Origin: Nemania diffusa
Taxonomy: Eukaryota > Ascomycota > Sordariomycetes > Xylariales > Xylariaceae
Length of the DNA: 64,000 nucleotides
Reading direction: 5' to 3'
Assembly: GCA_038501195.1 (NCBI GenBank)
Contig: JBBPUQ010000002.1
Location: 3,100,001 to 3,164,000, forward strand
How positions within the stretch are numbered: the first letter of the stretch is position 1; every line of letters starts with the position of its first letter. The notes below the pieces were generated by a model. That model had not been told where the DNA came from, did not search any database, and was given only the letters and a program-made list of their open reading frames with translations. The position numbers and the translations under genes were made by a program. This document shows, one piece after another, positions 28,171-39,723 of this stretch.

Positions 28171-28210
28171 CTCGTTTTGTCTCGTTTTGTCTTGTCTTGT
28201 CTTGTCTCTC
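28171..28210. repeat. (TTGTC)n-type tandem repeat
   Basis: CTCGTTTTGT occurs twice and then TTGTC repeats, ending in TCTCTCG. It lies about 380 nt upstream of the small Cys-rich ORF. Confidence 0.8.
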
Positions 28211-28430
28211 GTCATCGTCTATCAACTCAGCACCGTGGCGGCAATATGGACTATAATAAGGGCTCATTCCATCCCACCCGCTCCGACTTTTCCTCTTGGT
28301 CTCTCCAGAACCATTGCCAGTCTTGTCAGCGCCGCTTCCCAAGCAGAAACAGATATTTAAACAGTTCCCATCTCCAGTTTTCGGTCTGACTGAGTTGCAC
28401 ATCCTCCCACAAGTGTTTCTCTCATCATCC

Positions 28431-28440
28431 TCTTATATAC
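28431..28440 (+). promoter_or_regulatory. Possible TATA box of the small Cys-rich gene
   Basis: TCTTATATAC lies about 150 nt upstream of the ATG at 28586. It is followed by a CA-rich leader (ACACATCCAACAGTCCACC and onward), typical of fungal 5' UTRs. Confidence 0.35.
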
Positions 28441-28585
28441 ACATCCAACAGTCCACCACCGGCGTTGCTGTCCCTGATCTCCATCCACCTAGGAGAACAG
28501 CTACCCGGCAATACCACATTGGACACCACACTGAATACAGTACCGCACTGAATACCACATTGAACACCGCATCCCACCAATCACC

Positions 28586-28708
28586 ATGGCTGTCAAGGAG
28601 CACCAACCTCTAGTCAACCACTGCTGCACCTTCTGCTGCAAGGCCGTCGACTTCGGAACCCATGACTATTGCGGATCGAACTATGCTTGCCATAGGTGTC
28701 CCAATTAG
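28586..28708 (+). CDS. Small cysteine-rich protein, 40 residues
   Basis: A 40-residue ORF with seven cysteines in the pattern CC-x2-CC-x11-C-x5-C-x2-C: NHCCTFCCKAVDFG, DYCGSNYACHRCPN. It starts at ATCACCATGGC, a strong fungal start context, after a long CA-rich leader free of competing long frames. No signal peptide is visible (N terminus MAVKEHQPLV), so if real it is probably cytosolic or nuclear and could bind a metal or form disulphides. The stop is directly followed by GTCACT, so a spliced longer form cannot be excluded. No family recognised. Confidence rests on the start context, leader and cysteine spacing. Confidence 0.4.
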   Translation: MAVKEHQPLVNHCCTFCCKAVDFGTHDYCGSNYACHRCPN

Positions 28709-30309
28709 GTCACTCCACGTTGTCCTCAGACAGACTCGGACATCTGAGGCTTCCACTCGTCACGGACTGTAGAACACCGTCTGAACCGTCTCTACCGGCC
28801 ACTGTCCGAGATTGGGCAGTTGCATCGACCACCACGCTAGATTACCTGTCACTCGCTCAGGTCTTCCGCACCCCTGCATACATTTGCGATGGCAGGTTAT
28901 ATTTATGACAAGAACGCCTCCTCCGTAACCGTCAGCCGGAATTCTGAGTCAGCCTATCGTTACACGCACGCATGCACACATCGTACACTGCGGCGACACA
29001 CCTGAACTCACTCGCTCAACTCGGCCACCCCATACGGTTCCCTCGTTTTCCTAGGCGGTCCTGCACCACCAATGCAAGGCTGAGCGTAGTGTGGACTACC
29101 GAATACGGCCACTCTTCTTGTCCTTCTCTTATAAGGCCATATACGTTATGGCATCAGGGCTGTTCGATCTGCTGCTAGCTAGCTTTGTATGCGTTGTTCA
29201 TCCCATTGCTGGCTGCAATCCTTCTCTTTAGGTCACCGCCCTACACCATTTCTGACTGCGGCGCCCACGCCCACTCGAACCGTTTTCGCGGCATGTTTTC
29301 ATCATAGCTTCACACTGCATGGCCCAGCGCTTCGCGCGTGCTCCCTCGGCATGCCAACTTGTCTTTGTTCCGACATGTTCTCTTTTGGTCTGGTGCGTGC
29401 CGAAACAGGCAAACTGGGCGGAACTGGCGTTTTCATTTATGGGGATCAGCGCAAGGAATCGGCATTTCTAACTCTACTTATCATATGGCGTTTGATGGAG
29501 CGAATGTAAGGGCAAGCAAACACTGCGGCATATCGGCGCTACGGGATTTTATTTTACGTCTTTATTTACTGGAACCAAATCGTGGGGTGTTACGGCGCCA
29601 TTTCCCCGCCTACCTAGGTATCCTTCACCTGTACACTACTTACACGCCACTGGGCCCTTCAAGGTCCTCTACGCATATGCTTTCGTTCTAGTAGGGCCCG
29701 CTCTACGACGAGTCTAGCAATAACCTCCGGTCCGAAGAATACCCAGACAAAGGGCATGGTATGTCCCCCTGTTCGTGATCGAGCCGGGCTTTGGGACTCA
29801 ATAATGGTCGTGGGGGCACTGTTGCTTTCTTGCCCTCATTGATTTGATGGTTCTACCGTAACAAGTCTAGGAAATGACTTGGCATTCGGAGGATATCGGT
29901 ATCATCTATGTAGTGTATTTGTGATCCTATTTTAGGACGACTATTATGTATCTACCACAACCTGAAATGCTTGACGACTCTATGGAATCAATTACCATCT
30001 TTACGCTTTGCTTGCTTCTCCCGCCCAAAGTCGCATAAGCTACCCGAGCAATATAAATTCTCACCATGGATACAAGTGACTAGTTACTACGAGTGTGCCC
30101 GACGGGAGGCGAGTGGGAGGCACCTGGGTGAACTCAGATACCGGTTCGATTAGACGGGCTAACCTAGTATTACCTAGGTAGCACAGGGTTTCAGTGATTT
30201 AATCTAACCTGCCGATACTATTACACCTTTGGACGCTAATGCTACTATGGAGTCTTTGATGCTTGCATTTTAGCTTTGCTCTGTACGAAAGCTGTCCGCC
30301 ATGGTGAGT

Positions 30310-30336
30310 AGGACGCAGGACGCAGGACGCAGGACG
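30310..30336. repeat. 7-bp tandem repeat (AGGACGC) x about 4
   Basis: AGGACGCAGGACGCAGGACG and one more AGGACG, head to tail. Confidence 0.85.
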
Positions 30337-30842
30337 TGGTCGGCTGGGTATTCACTTGTGATAATGCTTGTTCCACGGGGGGCTCCGCGCTAGCGCAACG
30401 AACTACAACCGCCTTTGGGATATATGATATGTGATGAGAGCGTTAGGTGCTGTATAACCCGGTCTCGAGGAGCAGGTGATTACTTAAACCCGGCGCTTCT
30501 AAGTTGCGTGCGGCCGAAAACAAAACGGAAGCTTCGGCGAGCGGTCGAACGGCACATTCGGCACTTCTCCAACAAGAGCTCGAACGCCGAGACCCCAGAC
30601 GGGGTGGACTGACAATGCCGGGTGGTTTATACCTAGGTAGGAGAGGCTGATGTACATAGGTCGACTCAGGTTGCACCGACGGAAAGCCCAGCGATGAGAA
30701 GTCTTGTCTAGGTAGCCAGGAACGTACAACGGGCTTGGCTCTGTATACAAAATACAGGGTTGTACATAAATAGATGGAGGTTCTTGGCTCTGGACGACAT
30801 TGATATGATGCTGCAGAGCCAACCCTTCCAGCGTTGTCTTGA

Positions 30843-30888
30843 ATGTATGTCTGTATGTCTGCATGTCTGTATGTCTGTATGTATGTAT
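30843..30888. repeat. (TGTATGTC)n / (TGTA)n repeat
   Basis: ATGTATGTCTGTATGTCTGC and similar units, ending in GTATGTATGTATCC. Confidence 0.8.
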
Positions 30889-31257
30889 CCGGAAGGCAGA
30901 TGTCGGTATTCATTGTTGCGAATCGCGAATTGCGAATTGCATACCTACTACGTCGAATGCCCTGGACTCTCGAGACCTCGAGACCCGGCGGATAGCAAGC
31001 CAAGGGGCTGACTGTGTTGTACGTATATTGTTTCTCCATCAGCCACCAGCTGATCACTTGTACGCATACACTAGATAGGTACTCTGTATAGTCCACGAGT
31101 GTACCTGCATCTATCCCATTGACGCGATCACCTCTTCATGTGCATGCATGTGCTTGTACCTATTAAACTGATACAAGTATACATTGTGCCTTCAGGGTGG
31201 CCACTAGGTACCTAACCTACATATACATACAAGGTATCTAAGGAGGTAGGTGCACCC

Positions 31258-31335
31258 ATACATACATACCAATTCGTATGTACATGCATACATACAGTAC
31301 ATGTATATATATTATATATTTGTTATATACATACA
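31258..31335. repeat. (CATA)n and (TA)n tract
   Basis: CATACATACATACC, ATGCATACATACAGTACATG, then TATATATATTATATAT. Confidence 0.75.
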
Positions 31336-34300
31336 TCCAAATCTATCTACTCTGCACTCTATTTTATACACACATCCCACATCCACATAACTCCCGTCCA
31401 TCCACCCATCCACCCATTCCATCCATACGACCTTGATCTTGACTCTTCTGTTCGCGGCTTATCGTCGACCAGCACGACACAATGTTCAGCTGTCTTGTCG
31501 TATCGTCTCGGTGACGCAATCAAGTCACCTGGACACCTTGTACCAACCCGCTCGTCTCACTTTGCATAACAGAAGATCCCAAAACGGCACATGGAGATAA
31601 GGGTCAAAAAGCCTCTGCTCGGTGAACACCGCACCGCACCGCCAACCCCGCAAACGCTAACTACATGCCCTGCAAGCGCCGAGATGCAAAGGTCCCCTGA
31701 GCGCGCCATGTAATCTTGGGTACCGAGTTCAGGGCTCGTCGCTTGCCGTTTTGGTTTTCGCGCATCTGCAGCACACGCCAGAATGTTATTTTTGGGACAA
31801 GACCACAGGACACTGCAGCCAGGACTAGTGTAGTGTATCTATCGATTATCAGGACGAAGATGCACGGTATTTCGAGCACAAACAGGCAACCGATAAGCCG
31901 AGGCAGTAGAGAGAATATTGTTCTCCATGCGACAGTAAGCCTGCAGCCAGCGACCCGACGCGCTGTTACTCTGACATGGGGGTGGCGCGCTCAGGAAGCA
32001 TTACATCCCCTGAGCGACGTGTTAGGGCCGCATGCACGCTACAGTAACTACATACACTACTTACATAGTACAGCACAAAGTTCAACAGCAGCGACCACAA
32101 CGCCTACCGGACCTCTCGGGCAGATGTCAGGCCATGATCAGCCGCCCCGAGGCCGGAGGGGCGGCCGAGCCGCCCGACGGACAGAGCAGAAAGGAAAGAA
32201 ACAAAAAAGAAGTCCACAATACGCATAGTTTGATAGTGCCCATGAGCAACCCCATTACATTGCGGAAGTGCAAGAAAGGCGAGGCCTCAGCTTCCACAAG
32301 CTTCAGCCCGCTTAACTCGTGCTACCAGCCAACCACCCTAGGCAATTCAGAAAGATTAGCAAGTAAAGCAATGAGGGTAGTAATACTTTCCCTACACAGA
32401 TTGACCTACCTCCCGGTGCATGATCAGGCAGTCAGGCGGCCAGGCAACTTGCAATCGATTGGTATAGGTACTCACTCGAGTTACTTACATTACTTACATT
32501 ATTTACGCTATTTACACTACATACCTACCTCCATTCCCTCAATCAGCTCTATGCGTCTAAGATTGCCCATCCAGGCCCTGGCGTGCCCAAAAGGCGAATC
32601 ACATATCGTTACGGACGTCTCAACGCGAAAGGGCGAACGGCAAGGATCGAGCCGATGACGACCGCGCAGTAATAAGCCACGGCGCTGTTCCTGTTTGGCA
32701 TACCTACAGCATGTATACATCCTCGCCCGCATAGCGTGACCTGCAGGCAATGGGTGCCTAGCTACACTAGGTATTCGAAATCGAAGCAAGCCTACCCCTA
32801 CCTCTCGGGCTTTGCTACGGTTCCTATCCTTCTATGTATCCTTCCACTACCATAACGGTATACGCTAAGTTCTCACGTGTCAATCCGTTTATGGAGGATT
32901 CCATGGTGCTGAATACCGAGTATGCTTACACTGGCTTACCGAGAGCATGTAGGTGATGCATGTATGAGAGGTACGAAAGATGAGTGCATGCCCTGCCTAG
33001 CTGGTCGCTTCATTCTTAATGCTTAGCCTCCTACATACATGAAGGAATTCAAAACAGTGCCTCGAGCCGACCGGAGATATCTAATAACGGGCGCTATTTA
33101 CCGGCATGGCACAGGCGAGACCAGCCGTTAACCTCGTCTCCGTCTCGACATCTCCATTCTACCTCTACCAAGGGGGCCGCGTTATCTGGCTGTGGAGAGC
33201 CTGTTCGCTTCCTACACCACTATAGATGGCTGTAACTCTCACGCCATTCCCCATAGATAGGTCTGCAGGTCGAGTTGAGAGAGCGCGCAGCTTCATTTCC
33301 CGAGACGGATTAATTAATTAGTCTAGGTGGCAAATAAAGGAAAATTTTTCTAGAAACGACGACGATGGGTAAGCAATCTTACTTCTCACCTACCCACGCT
33401 TCGCGCAAATCGCAAACGAAAGCTTTCTCCGAACTACCCTACCTACTCAGTACCTAGCAGCTGGGTCACTTAGCCGATTAAGCGTACGCCCGCCCTATCT
33501 GGGACTACCTACACTGCATTACATGGCGATACGTATGCGACATGTAGGCAGCTACATTGGTTGGTGTATGTGGATGTGTGCGCGGTCCGTATGGAGTCAT
33601 GTACGATAGTATGCATGCATGCAGTGAGCCGATGTGACATCACCGCGCCTCGATACGCATGCCCTCGTCCAAAGGAGAGCTCGCGGTGAACACGACCAAG
33701 CCTTGCTCGTCTTACTGCGTAGATGTAGGCAGGCAACGTGGGATTCGCAGGTGTCCAATCGAGTAAGGTGAGGTAGGTGGGATATGTATCAACACGTAGG
33801 TAGTAAACAAAACACCATGAAAAGCATAAGATGCGATGTGGATAGGTATGTATATGTCAACCTGCAGGCGCTAACATACGATATACTAGGTATGTGACTA
33901 GGAATATGAGTTGTACATAGTATAATCAAACACGTATGTTTGGTGTCCGCGATCGAAATGTAGGTATACAGCAAAAGGGTATGTGGCATGCAGGCCTGAG
34001 CCATGGGTACATACATGAAAAAGCATGTAGGTGAGCGTTTACGGTAGTTGGTGTCTGCAGGTTTCTCAAGTCACTCAGTAGATCGCTGCCGTCTGTGAGC
34101 ATCCATGTACTGTACATGGGTTCGTCGTTGCGTGCCCAGGAGGAAAAGATCCAATGCCTCCAGCTACTTAGTAAGTCGTCGATGACTCTGCATTAATCTG
34201 CTGGGAGTGGATATCGGAGCTTTCATGTGCTCTGCACAAAAGAGCCTCTACGCCGGATAATGGGCCGATGGTCTGGACTGGGCCTGCAAATGGCCATCCT

Positions 34301-35864
34301 GGAAAACGGTGGGAGAAGAAAAATGCGAAACTATTGCCTTGCGCCCCCGGTTCTATTGGAAAATACCGTACGACGTTAAGTAGACGTAATTGTAATCAAC
34401 GGTTGCGGCTGCAGGAATGCATACATACATACATATGAACATCTATTGCCTAATACATAGGTAGTTTACGTACTGTATGTAAGAGGTATGTACCGTAGTC
34501 CTTCAGGCTTCAAGCAACCTTGTTGTTATTATTAGAGATGATCGCAAGATACGGTACCTGTCTATACGTACATTTCCTACCTGTTGTCTACATACATACA
34601 TACATATACTTACTGCGTACAGGGACCCGGCAATGATCTGCTATGTACATACACTCAATCTAGGTACATCGCCTCGCCCTGTCAATATTAAACAGTGATA
34701 ATATCTCCCGTAACGGGTTAGTGGTGGTCATTTTCACAGCTGGCGAGCGATCCACGCTTCTACATACTTATATGTACAAGGACTCGATCCATTATCTGCC
34801 TGGTACAGGATACCGGTACGTAATCTCAACGTCCAGTCTAGCTTCTTGTGCCTTTCGCACGCATTAGATAGTCTGGGTACATACGAAGCTCATCCATCTC
34901 CATCTCCGGCACCTTGTAGTGCTTGTCTGTCTCGCACTACGTACCCCGGATCAACCCAGCCCCCCTCATGCTTACCGCTGTGGGTAGCGGTTGGGGTACC
35001 ATTCAGGTGGGACAGAGGCCGGGAATAACCTACGAGCCGCTGCCGGTCGTGTGGCGTCGCCGTAGCAGATCGACAACGTCCTAACAGCCCGCCTTCTATC
35101 TCTATCCCGTCTCCATGTCACAGGCGGGGGGGGATCCCTCAAGATATCGAACGAGTTCGCTCGCGTCCTCCGGGTGGCGCCGAGACCCGGAGAGGAATCC
35201 TCCTTACGTCGAGTATTCCGGTATTGGTGCGGGGAGTGCTTATAGATAGCACGACGCCGAGTTTGGGAATCCGAGCGGTCTGTTTCTGGGAATTGATTAG
35301 CAACTACGCGGGATGACAATGCAAGCTTCGCCCGAGGTAAAGCCAGATGAATCGCTATCGTTATGGATTTAGGATCACGGCTTGGGTGTGATCGCATCTG
35401 TCAGGTGCTCGTCTTATTTCAGAATATTCCGAGTTCTCATATCGCGCCAGCCCAGCTGGTGCGAGTCCTGTCCCCGTCGGAAGAAAATCATCGAACCTCA
35501 AGCGGGACTCAGAATTGCCTTGTCTAAGTGTCGCGAAAATGGATCTTAAGAAATATGTCACTGTTTCGGGAGAAAACGGGCCAGGATTTAGGACCGGGAA
35601 GAAGGCGAAGAACCGGCAGTATATTCAGAGATACTGATATTCAAAACATATAGCCATTTCCGCCTCACTTAATCTATTCCATCACTTCTCTCCAATTCAT
35701 AACCCGTATGCTGCCCCGAATGGCCCCGATGCTATAAACAAACCCCAACTCTTTTCCATTAACACCCGCCTGCGGAGAAGGAACCCTTGTACCGGCAATC
35801 CTCAAGTTAGAACGAGACGAGACTGTTCATCTCGTCTCTACTAAGTGTATCATCCGGTCCCCGT

Positions 35865-36338
35865 TTAGACCACAACGGTGGAAAACTGGGTCTGCTGGAT
35901 GACGGCCTGGAGCTGCGGGACGAGGCTGGCGTCAATGAGAGAGGAGAAGTCGAAGCTGCTGAGGCTGTTCACGAGGCCGAAGTTGAGGCCGCCGAGCTGA
36001 AGGCTGGAGAGGTCGAAGTTGCTGAAGACGCCGAGGCCGCCGAGCTGCGAGAGCAGGGCGATCTGCTGGAGCTGGAGCAGGGAGTTGAGGTCGAAGACGT
36101 TGCTGGAGAACAGGCTCTCGAAGCCGCCAATGTTGAGGTTGTTGAACGCCGCCAGCTGCTCGAACGCCTGCAGGTCGAAGGCGTTGATGGCGTTGAAGTA
36201 CTGGAGGTTCTGGTTGGCGAAGCCGAACTGGTTGAAGGCGCTCAGGTCGACCGAGGTGCGCTTCTCCGGGGTAGTGGTGGTAGGGGCAGCAGTGGCAAAG
36301 GCAGCAAGAGCGCCGACGAAGATGGTTGAGGCCTTCAT
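35865..36338 (-). CDS. Secreted Leu/Gln/Asn/Phe-rich protein (paralogue A)
   Basis: 157-residue predicted secreted protein, no intron in the coding part. The N terminus MKASTIFVGALAAFATAAP is a clear signal peptide, and a dibasic KR at 26-27 is a likely Kex2 site. The mature part is low in charge and cysteine-free. It is built of loose repeats in which F, L, N, Q and G alternate (NQFGFANQNLQYFNAINAF, LNSLLQLQQIALLSQLGGLG, FDLSSLQLGGLNFG). It shares the signature NLNSL...LLQLQQ...LGG/LG with the gene at 38875-39723, so the two are probably diverged paralogues. Family unknown to me; proteins of this composition are often cell-wall associated or effector-like, which is only a guess. The leader carries two candidate introns and a TATA box near 36693. 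Confidence 0.78.
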   Translation of the reverse strand: MKASTIFVGALAAFATAAPTTTTPEKRTSVDLSAFNQFGFANQNLQYFNAINAFDLQAFEQLAAFNNLNIGGFESLFSSNVFDLNSLLQLQQIALLSQLGGLGVFSNFDLSSLQLGGLNFGLVNSLSSFDFSSLIDASLVPQLQAVIQQTQFSTVVV

Positions 36339-36401
36339 TTTGAATTTGGGTTATAACGATTGGAGGTCGGTATTAAAAAATTAAATTGAATATGAGCACA
36401 G

Positions 36402-36593
36402 CTATGCCTCCCTGTTAGCTTGCCGCTGGTTCCTAGAGATGGCCAAGCAAGGTGGCCAAGGAAGGACTAGGACATACCTCGACAGTTCAATGCGATCGTT
36501 ATTTAAAAGAGTGAAGTGAACAACGAGCACAGCTGATGGGTTTGTTAGCAACTCTTCTCTGATAGGAGAGGGTGATCGCTCTTGGCTGCATAC
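36402..36593 (-). promoter_or_regulatory. 5' leader with two similar candidate introns (paralogue A)
   Basis: Two intron-like units lie in tandem between TATA box and ATG. The first is 36593-36533: CAGAG|GTATGC, GCTAAC, CAG. The second is 36477-36402: CGAG|GTATGT, GCTAAC, TAG. Both acceptors are followed by CTGTGCTC, then an AT-rich stretch ending in TTTTAAATAACGA or TTTTTTAATACCGA. The repeat suggests that an intron-exon unit was duplicated. Confidence 0.5.
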
Positions 36594-36689
36594 CTCTGAA
36601 GAAATGAATGGAAAGAGTGAGGTAGTAAGATCTGATGGGTCTTTGTGTGATGGTGGTGAGAAACAGAAACTGAACGATGCTGAGGGTCA

Positions 36690-36699
36690 GCCAGACGAA
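36690..36699 (-). promoter_or_regulatory. TATA box of paralogue A
   Basis: GATATATAAG on the minus strand. About 30 nt downstream begins a CA/CT-rich leader (TTTCTCACCACCATCACAC) typical of a fungal transcription start. Confidence 0.5.
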
Positions 36700-38874
36700 C
36701 TTATATATCGGATGGCAGGGCAGGACGATCAGATGGTACGAGGCGAACAAACAACGCCCAGCCCCTAGGAGACGGAAAACATTTCGGGATACCAACGAAG
36801 GAGCGATCCGATGCGTATCAGAATGCCAGAAACACTGCGCTGGACAGAGGAGAGTCCGGTAAAACAAGCCTTGGCAGGAGGACTCTATCCCAGTCCGGCG
36901 AAGGTGTTTAACCTCATGGCAGCGTATGTATGCAGGTAGGTAGAACAGCCAGGAGAAAACATCACAGGGGTTCACAGCTGGACGACGTCGACGTCTGCGC
37001 TGGCGGCACGCCGGTACTCGGCACTCGTAAACTTACTACTACGGGCAGCACAGCGTACAGCAACGAGGTAGCATCCAGGAGTCGAGACTGATCCGGAATC
37101 TGAAGACCCCCCATGGCACTCGTCTACAGAGCGGAAAGCGTGATGAATCATGCACGGATGGGGATCTGGCCGTGTTGGCTACTAAACCTGAATAGGTTCT
37201 TGGCGATGTTTGAGCGTAGCAACTACACTATTAGGTGCAGACACTCGACGATGTCATCATATCCGCGTCGGGCGGGTAAAAGCCTTGTTCGCTATCCTGC
37301 TTGATCACCGTCCGGGATCACTAGAAAATGCCCTGAAGAGCCGGAATTAGACACAGGCAACCGCTCGTGTAAGTATGCAAATCTCGACCAGATTACACTG
37401 CTATAGTACGGTAAGAGTATAGCAATATGAAACCACTTTAAGTTGAGAAAGTTGAGAGGCATACTTGCTACTCTATACACCGACGATCCAGACGATATGG
37501 TATCGTGCTGGTTATCGCCTCAGCTTAGCTTCACTATTCGCGTATGTGGTGGTAGACTTATAACTATCGTACATACTGCATACTCTGTACTACATAGCAC
37601 ATGCCACGGGATGAACTGAGAGGGTTGGGGTTGTCAACGAGCTGTGTGGCGTGAACCCTATATCGACCGAAGAAAACAACAACAGGGATTAGATATGCAG
37701 GGCGCCCAACGACTTGGAGAACGTTACAAGAGCGCTCTGGGGATCGTGGGGGGGGCTTGCTGGGTATAGTAGAGACAAGCTTCGAAGTCTTCGGTGCCAA
37801 GACTATAAAGAGGCATGTGACGCCCCCCGTCTTCTCGATCTTATCGCACACTAGACACAAGAGAGCTAGATAGGACTCTTCTCTCTCTGCTCTCTGGCTC
37901 ACGTATGACAAGATGCACGAAGCTGATTGGAGAGGACAGCATGGATTGAAACGGCTGCCGTGTTGTTGCGGCAGTTCAAGTGCGCGCAGTCCGAGCCAAC
38001 CCCTTACTTGCAGGGGTTTGCTCAACCGCCAGGCTTCCCCATCCGGAACTGTCGCAGGTGATGGGATCCAGTCATGCGGGCTAGCCTTAGCACCGCCGTT
38101 ATATCTCAGGGCTTATAACTAAGAATCACACCCTTCCTACTCCTCGAGTCGCATCTGCGCGGAATGTCTGAATATCCGGTCGTCGAGGAGTCATATCGTC
38201 AGATTGGCTAGCCATCTCACCCATGTTCTATTTCTAACACTTCTTGTGGGTTGATGGCCATCCTGCCTAAAATAACCACATGAACATGTGTAAGATCAAT
38301 TGAGGCATATCAGCCAAAACAAGATCTTGTCAATATGTCAGAATGTCAGAATGCGGAAGCTGCAGCAGTCATCTCATCTTCAATCAGTTGATTGCGACTA
38401 TAATTTTACTCAATCCCTGTAACCGCCTTCAAGCCAACATGGGAGATCCTAGGCCTTCAAGAACACGAGAAGTACGTGCTTTAAGTATATGTGAAATAGA
38501 AGCAATGCGGGGAATACTTCATATGTCGCTAGGTTGCTGAACTTGTTTTTTTCTACCATAGTTGATAGATAGTATTGACTTGCTACATGAAACTAAGCTA
38601 GAAAGTACAACACGAAGGACTTGGCAAACAAAGTGCAAACGAAATGTGAAGAATGTCACCCAAATCGTGGCAATATCGCTTTCCGAGTCGCTCAGCGCAG
38701 CCGAGCAAAGAGTATTATTTCCCATTACCTGATTCACTGTAACTATTCGTAATTGTTGTGAATGTGAATATGACTTTGCTTTTGAATCCCCCCCTTTTTC
38801 CCGCATCGTGCCCGTAGTCTACGATCTCTCGACGACTCTAGACTTGTGGTATCTTCCATTCAAAGAAAATCCCC
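36700..38874. other. Intergenic
   Basis: 2.2 kb between the two secreted-protein genes. Frames are short and without domain. A few TAGGTA-type motifs occur near 36935. No RNA gene or repeat of note. Confidence 0.45.
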
Positions 38875-39723
38875 TCATTCGATACTAACCTCAACGCCCT
38901 CTGGGTTGTCTTGCTCTGCCTCTGCGTCGACTTGCTCCTCTGCATCAACCTCCTCTCCCTCTGCCTGTTCACCGTTGGCCTGGTCCTGGTTGGCCAGATC
39001 TTCGTTGGCCTGATCTTGGTCGACTTGACCGGCCTGGTCCTGGCCCACCTGGATAGCGCCGGCATTAGCATTGCCCTGCGGTTGTTCGGTGTTTACACAT
39101 TGTCGCTTAAGGATGGCCGGCCGCTTCTTCCCACGAGTCGATAATTTAACAGACGCGTCGATGCTTCGTTTTATGATACCTGCGTGGAGCTATATTAGTA
39201 TCTTCTGTCCATGTGCCAGGGCCCACACTCTTTAGACCGATTCAGACTTACCTAGATTAAAGGTCTGCGAGAGTATCTCTTGTTGAATAAGTTGATCGAC
39301 CGAAAACGAGTTGACGATGCCGAGCGCCTGCAGCTGCTGTAACTGCTGAAGTTGGAGCAGTAGCTGGATCTCGTTGCCGAGACCGAGACCCTGAAGGCTG
39401 TTGAGATTGAAGTTGCAGATGCCCAGTGCAAGCATGAGATCCAAGATGTTCTGCCCTAAACTACCCTGGATATCATTTGGGTCGATATTGATGTCTTCAA
39501 AGCCGCTCCCTAGATCACCATTGAGGTTTTGATCTAGACTCCCGTCGTTATTTTGGCCGTCATTCTGGTTGGCATCGCCGGCATTTGCGGAATTATTAGC
39601 GATAACACCGCCTCCGACTAGAGCACTTGCATTTGCGGCAACCTCTTTGTTTTCCGCAGCAGCACTCGGAAGACAGGCGGATAGGGCCAGAGTTGATAGT
39701 ACAGTGAGCCCGTAGATCTTCAT
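38875..39723 (-). CDS. Secreted Leu/Gln-rich protein with dibasic sites and acidic DQAN-repeat tail (paralogue B)
   Basis: Two exons, 39723-39252 and 39179-38875, join to 258 residues. The 72-nt intron has donor GTAAGT, branch site ACTAAT and acceptor GCAG; reading through gives a false stop at 39232. Residues 1-23 (MKIYGLTVLSTLALSACLPSAAA) form a signal peptide whose cut lies after AAA. An Asn/Asp/Gly-rich region follows, then a hydrophobic Leu/Gln segment (LQGLGLGNEIQLLLQLQQLQ) resembling paralogue A. Exon 2 brings basic cleavage-type sites at 161-162 (KR), 175-177 (KKR) and 182-183 (KR), the only mature cysteine (185), and then an acidic repeat of QDQAG, DQDQAN, NQDQAN, EQAEGEE units to the end. 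The dibasic series suggests Kex2 processing into peptides. Function unknown; fungus-specific secreted protein. Confidence 0.75.

Larger units (their letters stand above)
21301..28430. other. Gene-poor region with dispersed TAGGTA/TACCTA motifs
   Basis: About 7 kb with no supported gene. Short motifs of the AGGT/ACCT series, TACCTAGGTA palindromes and small tandem repeats recur every few hundred bases, separated by unremarkable sequence. Open frames stay below about 120 codons and lack domains, introns or good starts. Confidence 0.5.
28709..35864. other. Gene-poor region, right part
   Basis: Seven kb without a supported gene. A C-rich leader-like stretch at 31340-31480 precedes an ATG at 31481, but that frame closes after ten codons. 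Tandem repeats occur at 30310-30336, 30843-30888 and 31258-31335. (CATA)n tracts lie at about 34418-34434 and 34585-34606. Longer frames (for example 30443-31096 and 34972-35397 on the minus strand) look like chance frames in GC-richer sequence. Confidence 0.45.

Noticed and set aside
30443..31096. 217-codon minus-strand frame in the gene desert
   Set aside because: Includes translated tandem repeats (YRHADIQTYIQ from TGTATGTC units), with no domain or good start.
31340..31515. C-rich leader-like sequence followed by ATG at 31481
   Set aside because: The frame closes after ten codons, and I could not find a splice join that extends it with confidence.
36499..36975. 158-codon minus-strand frame above paralogue A
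   Set aside because: It runs across the TATA box, leader and a candidate leader intron of the secreted-protein gene; better explained as promoter/leader.
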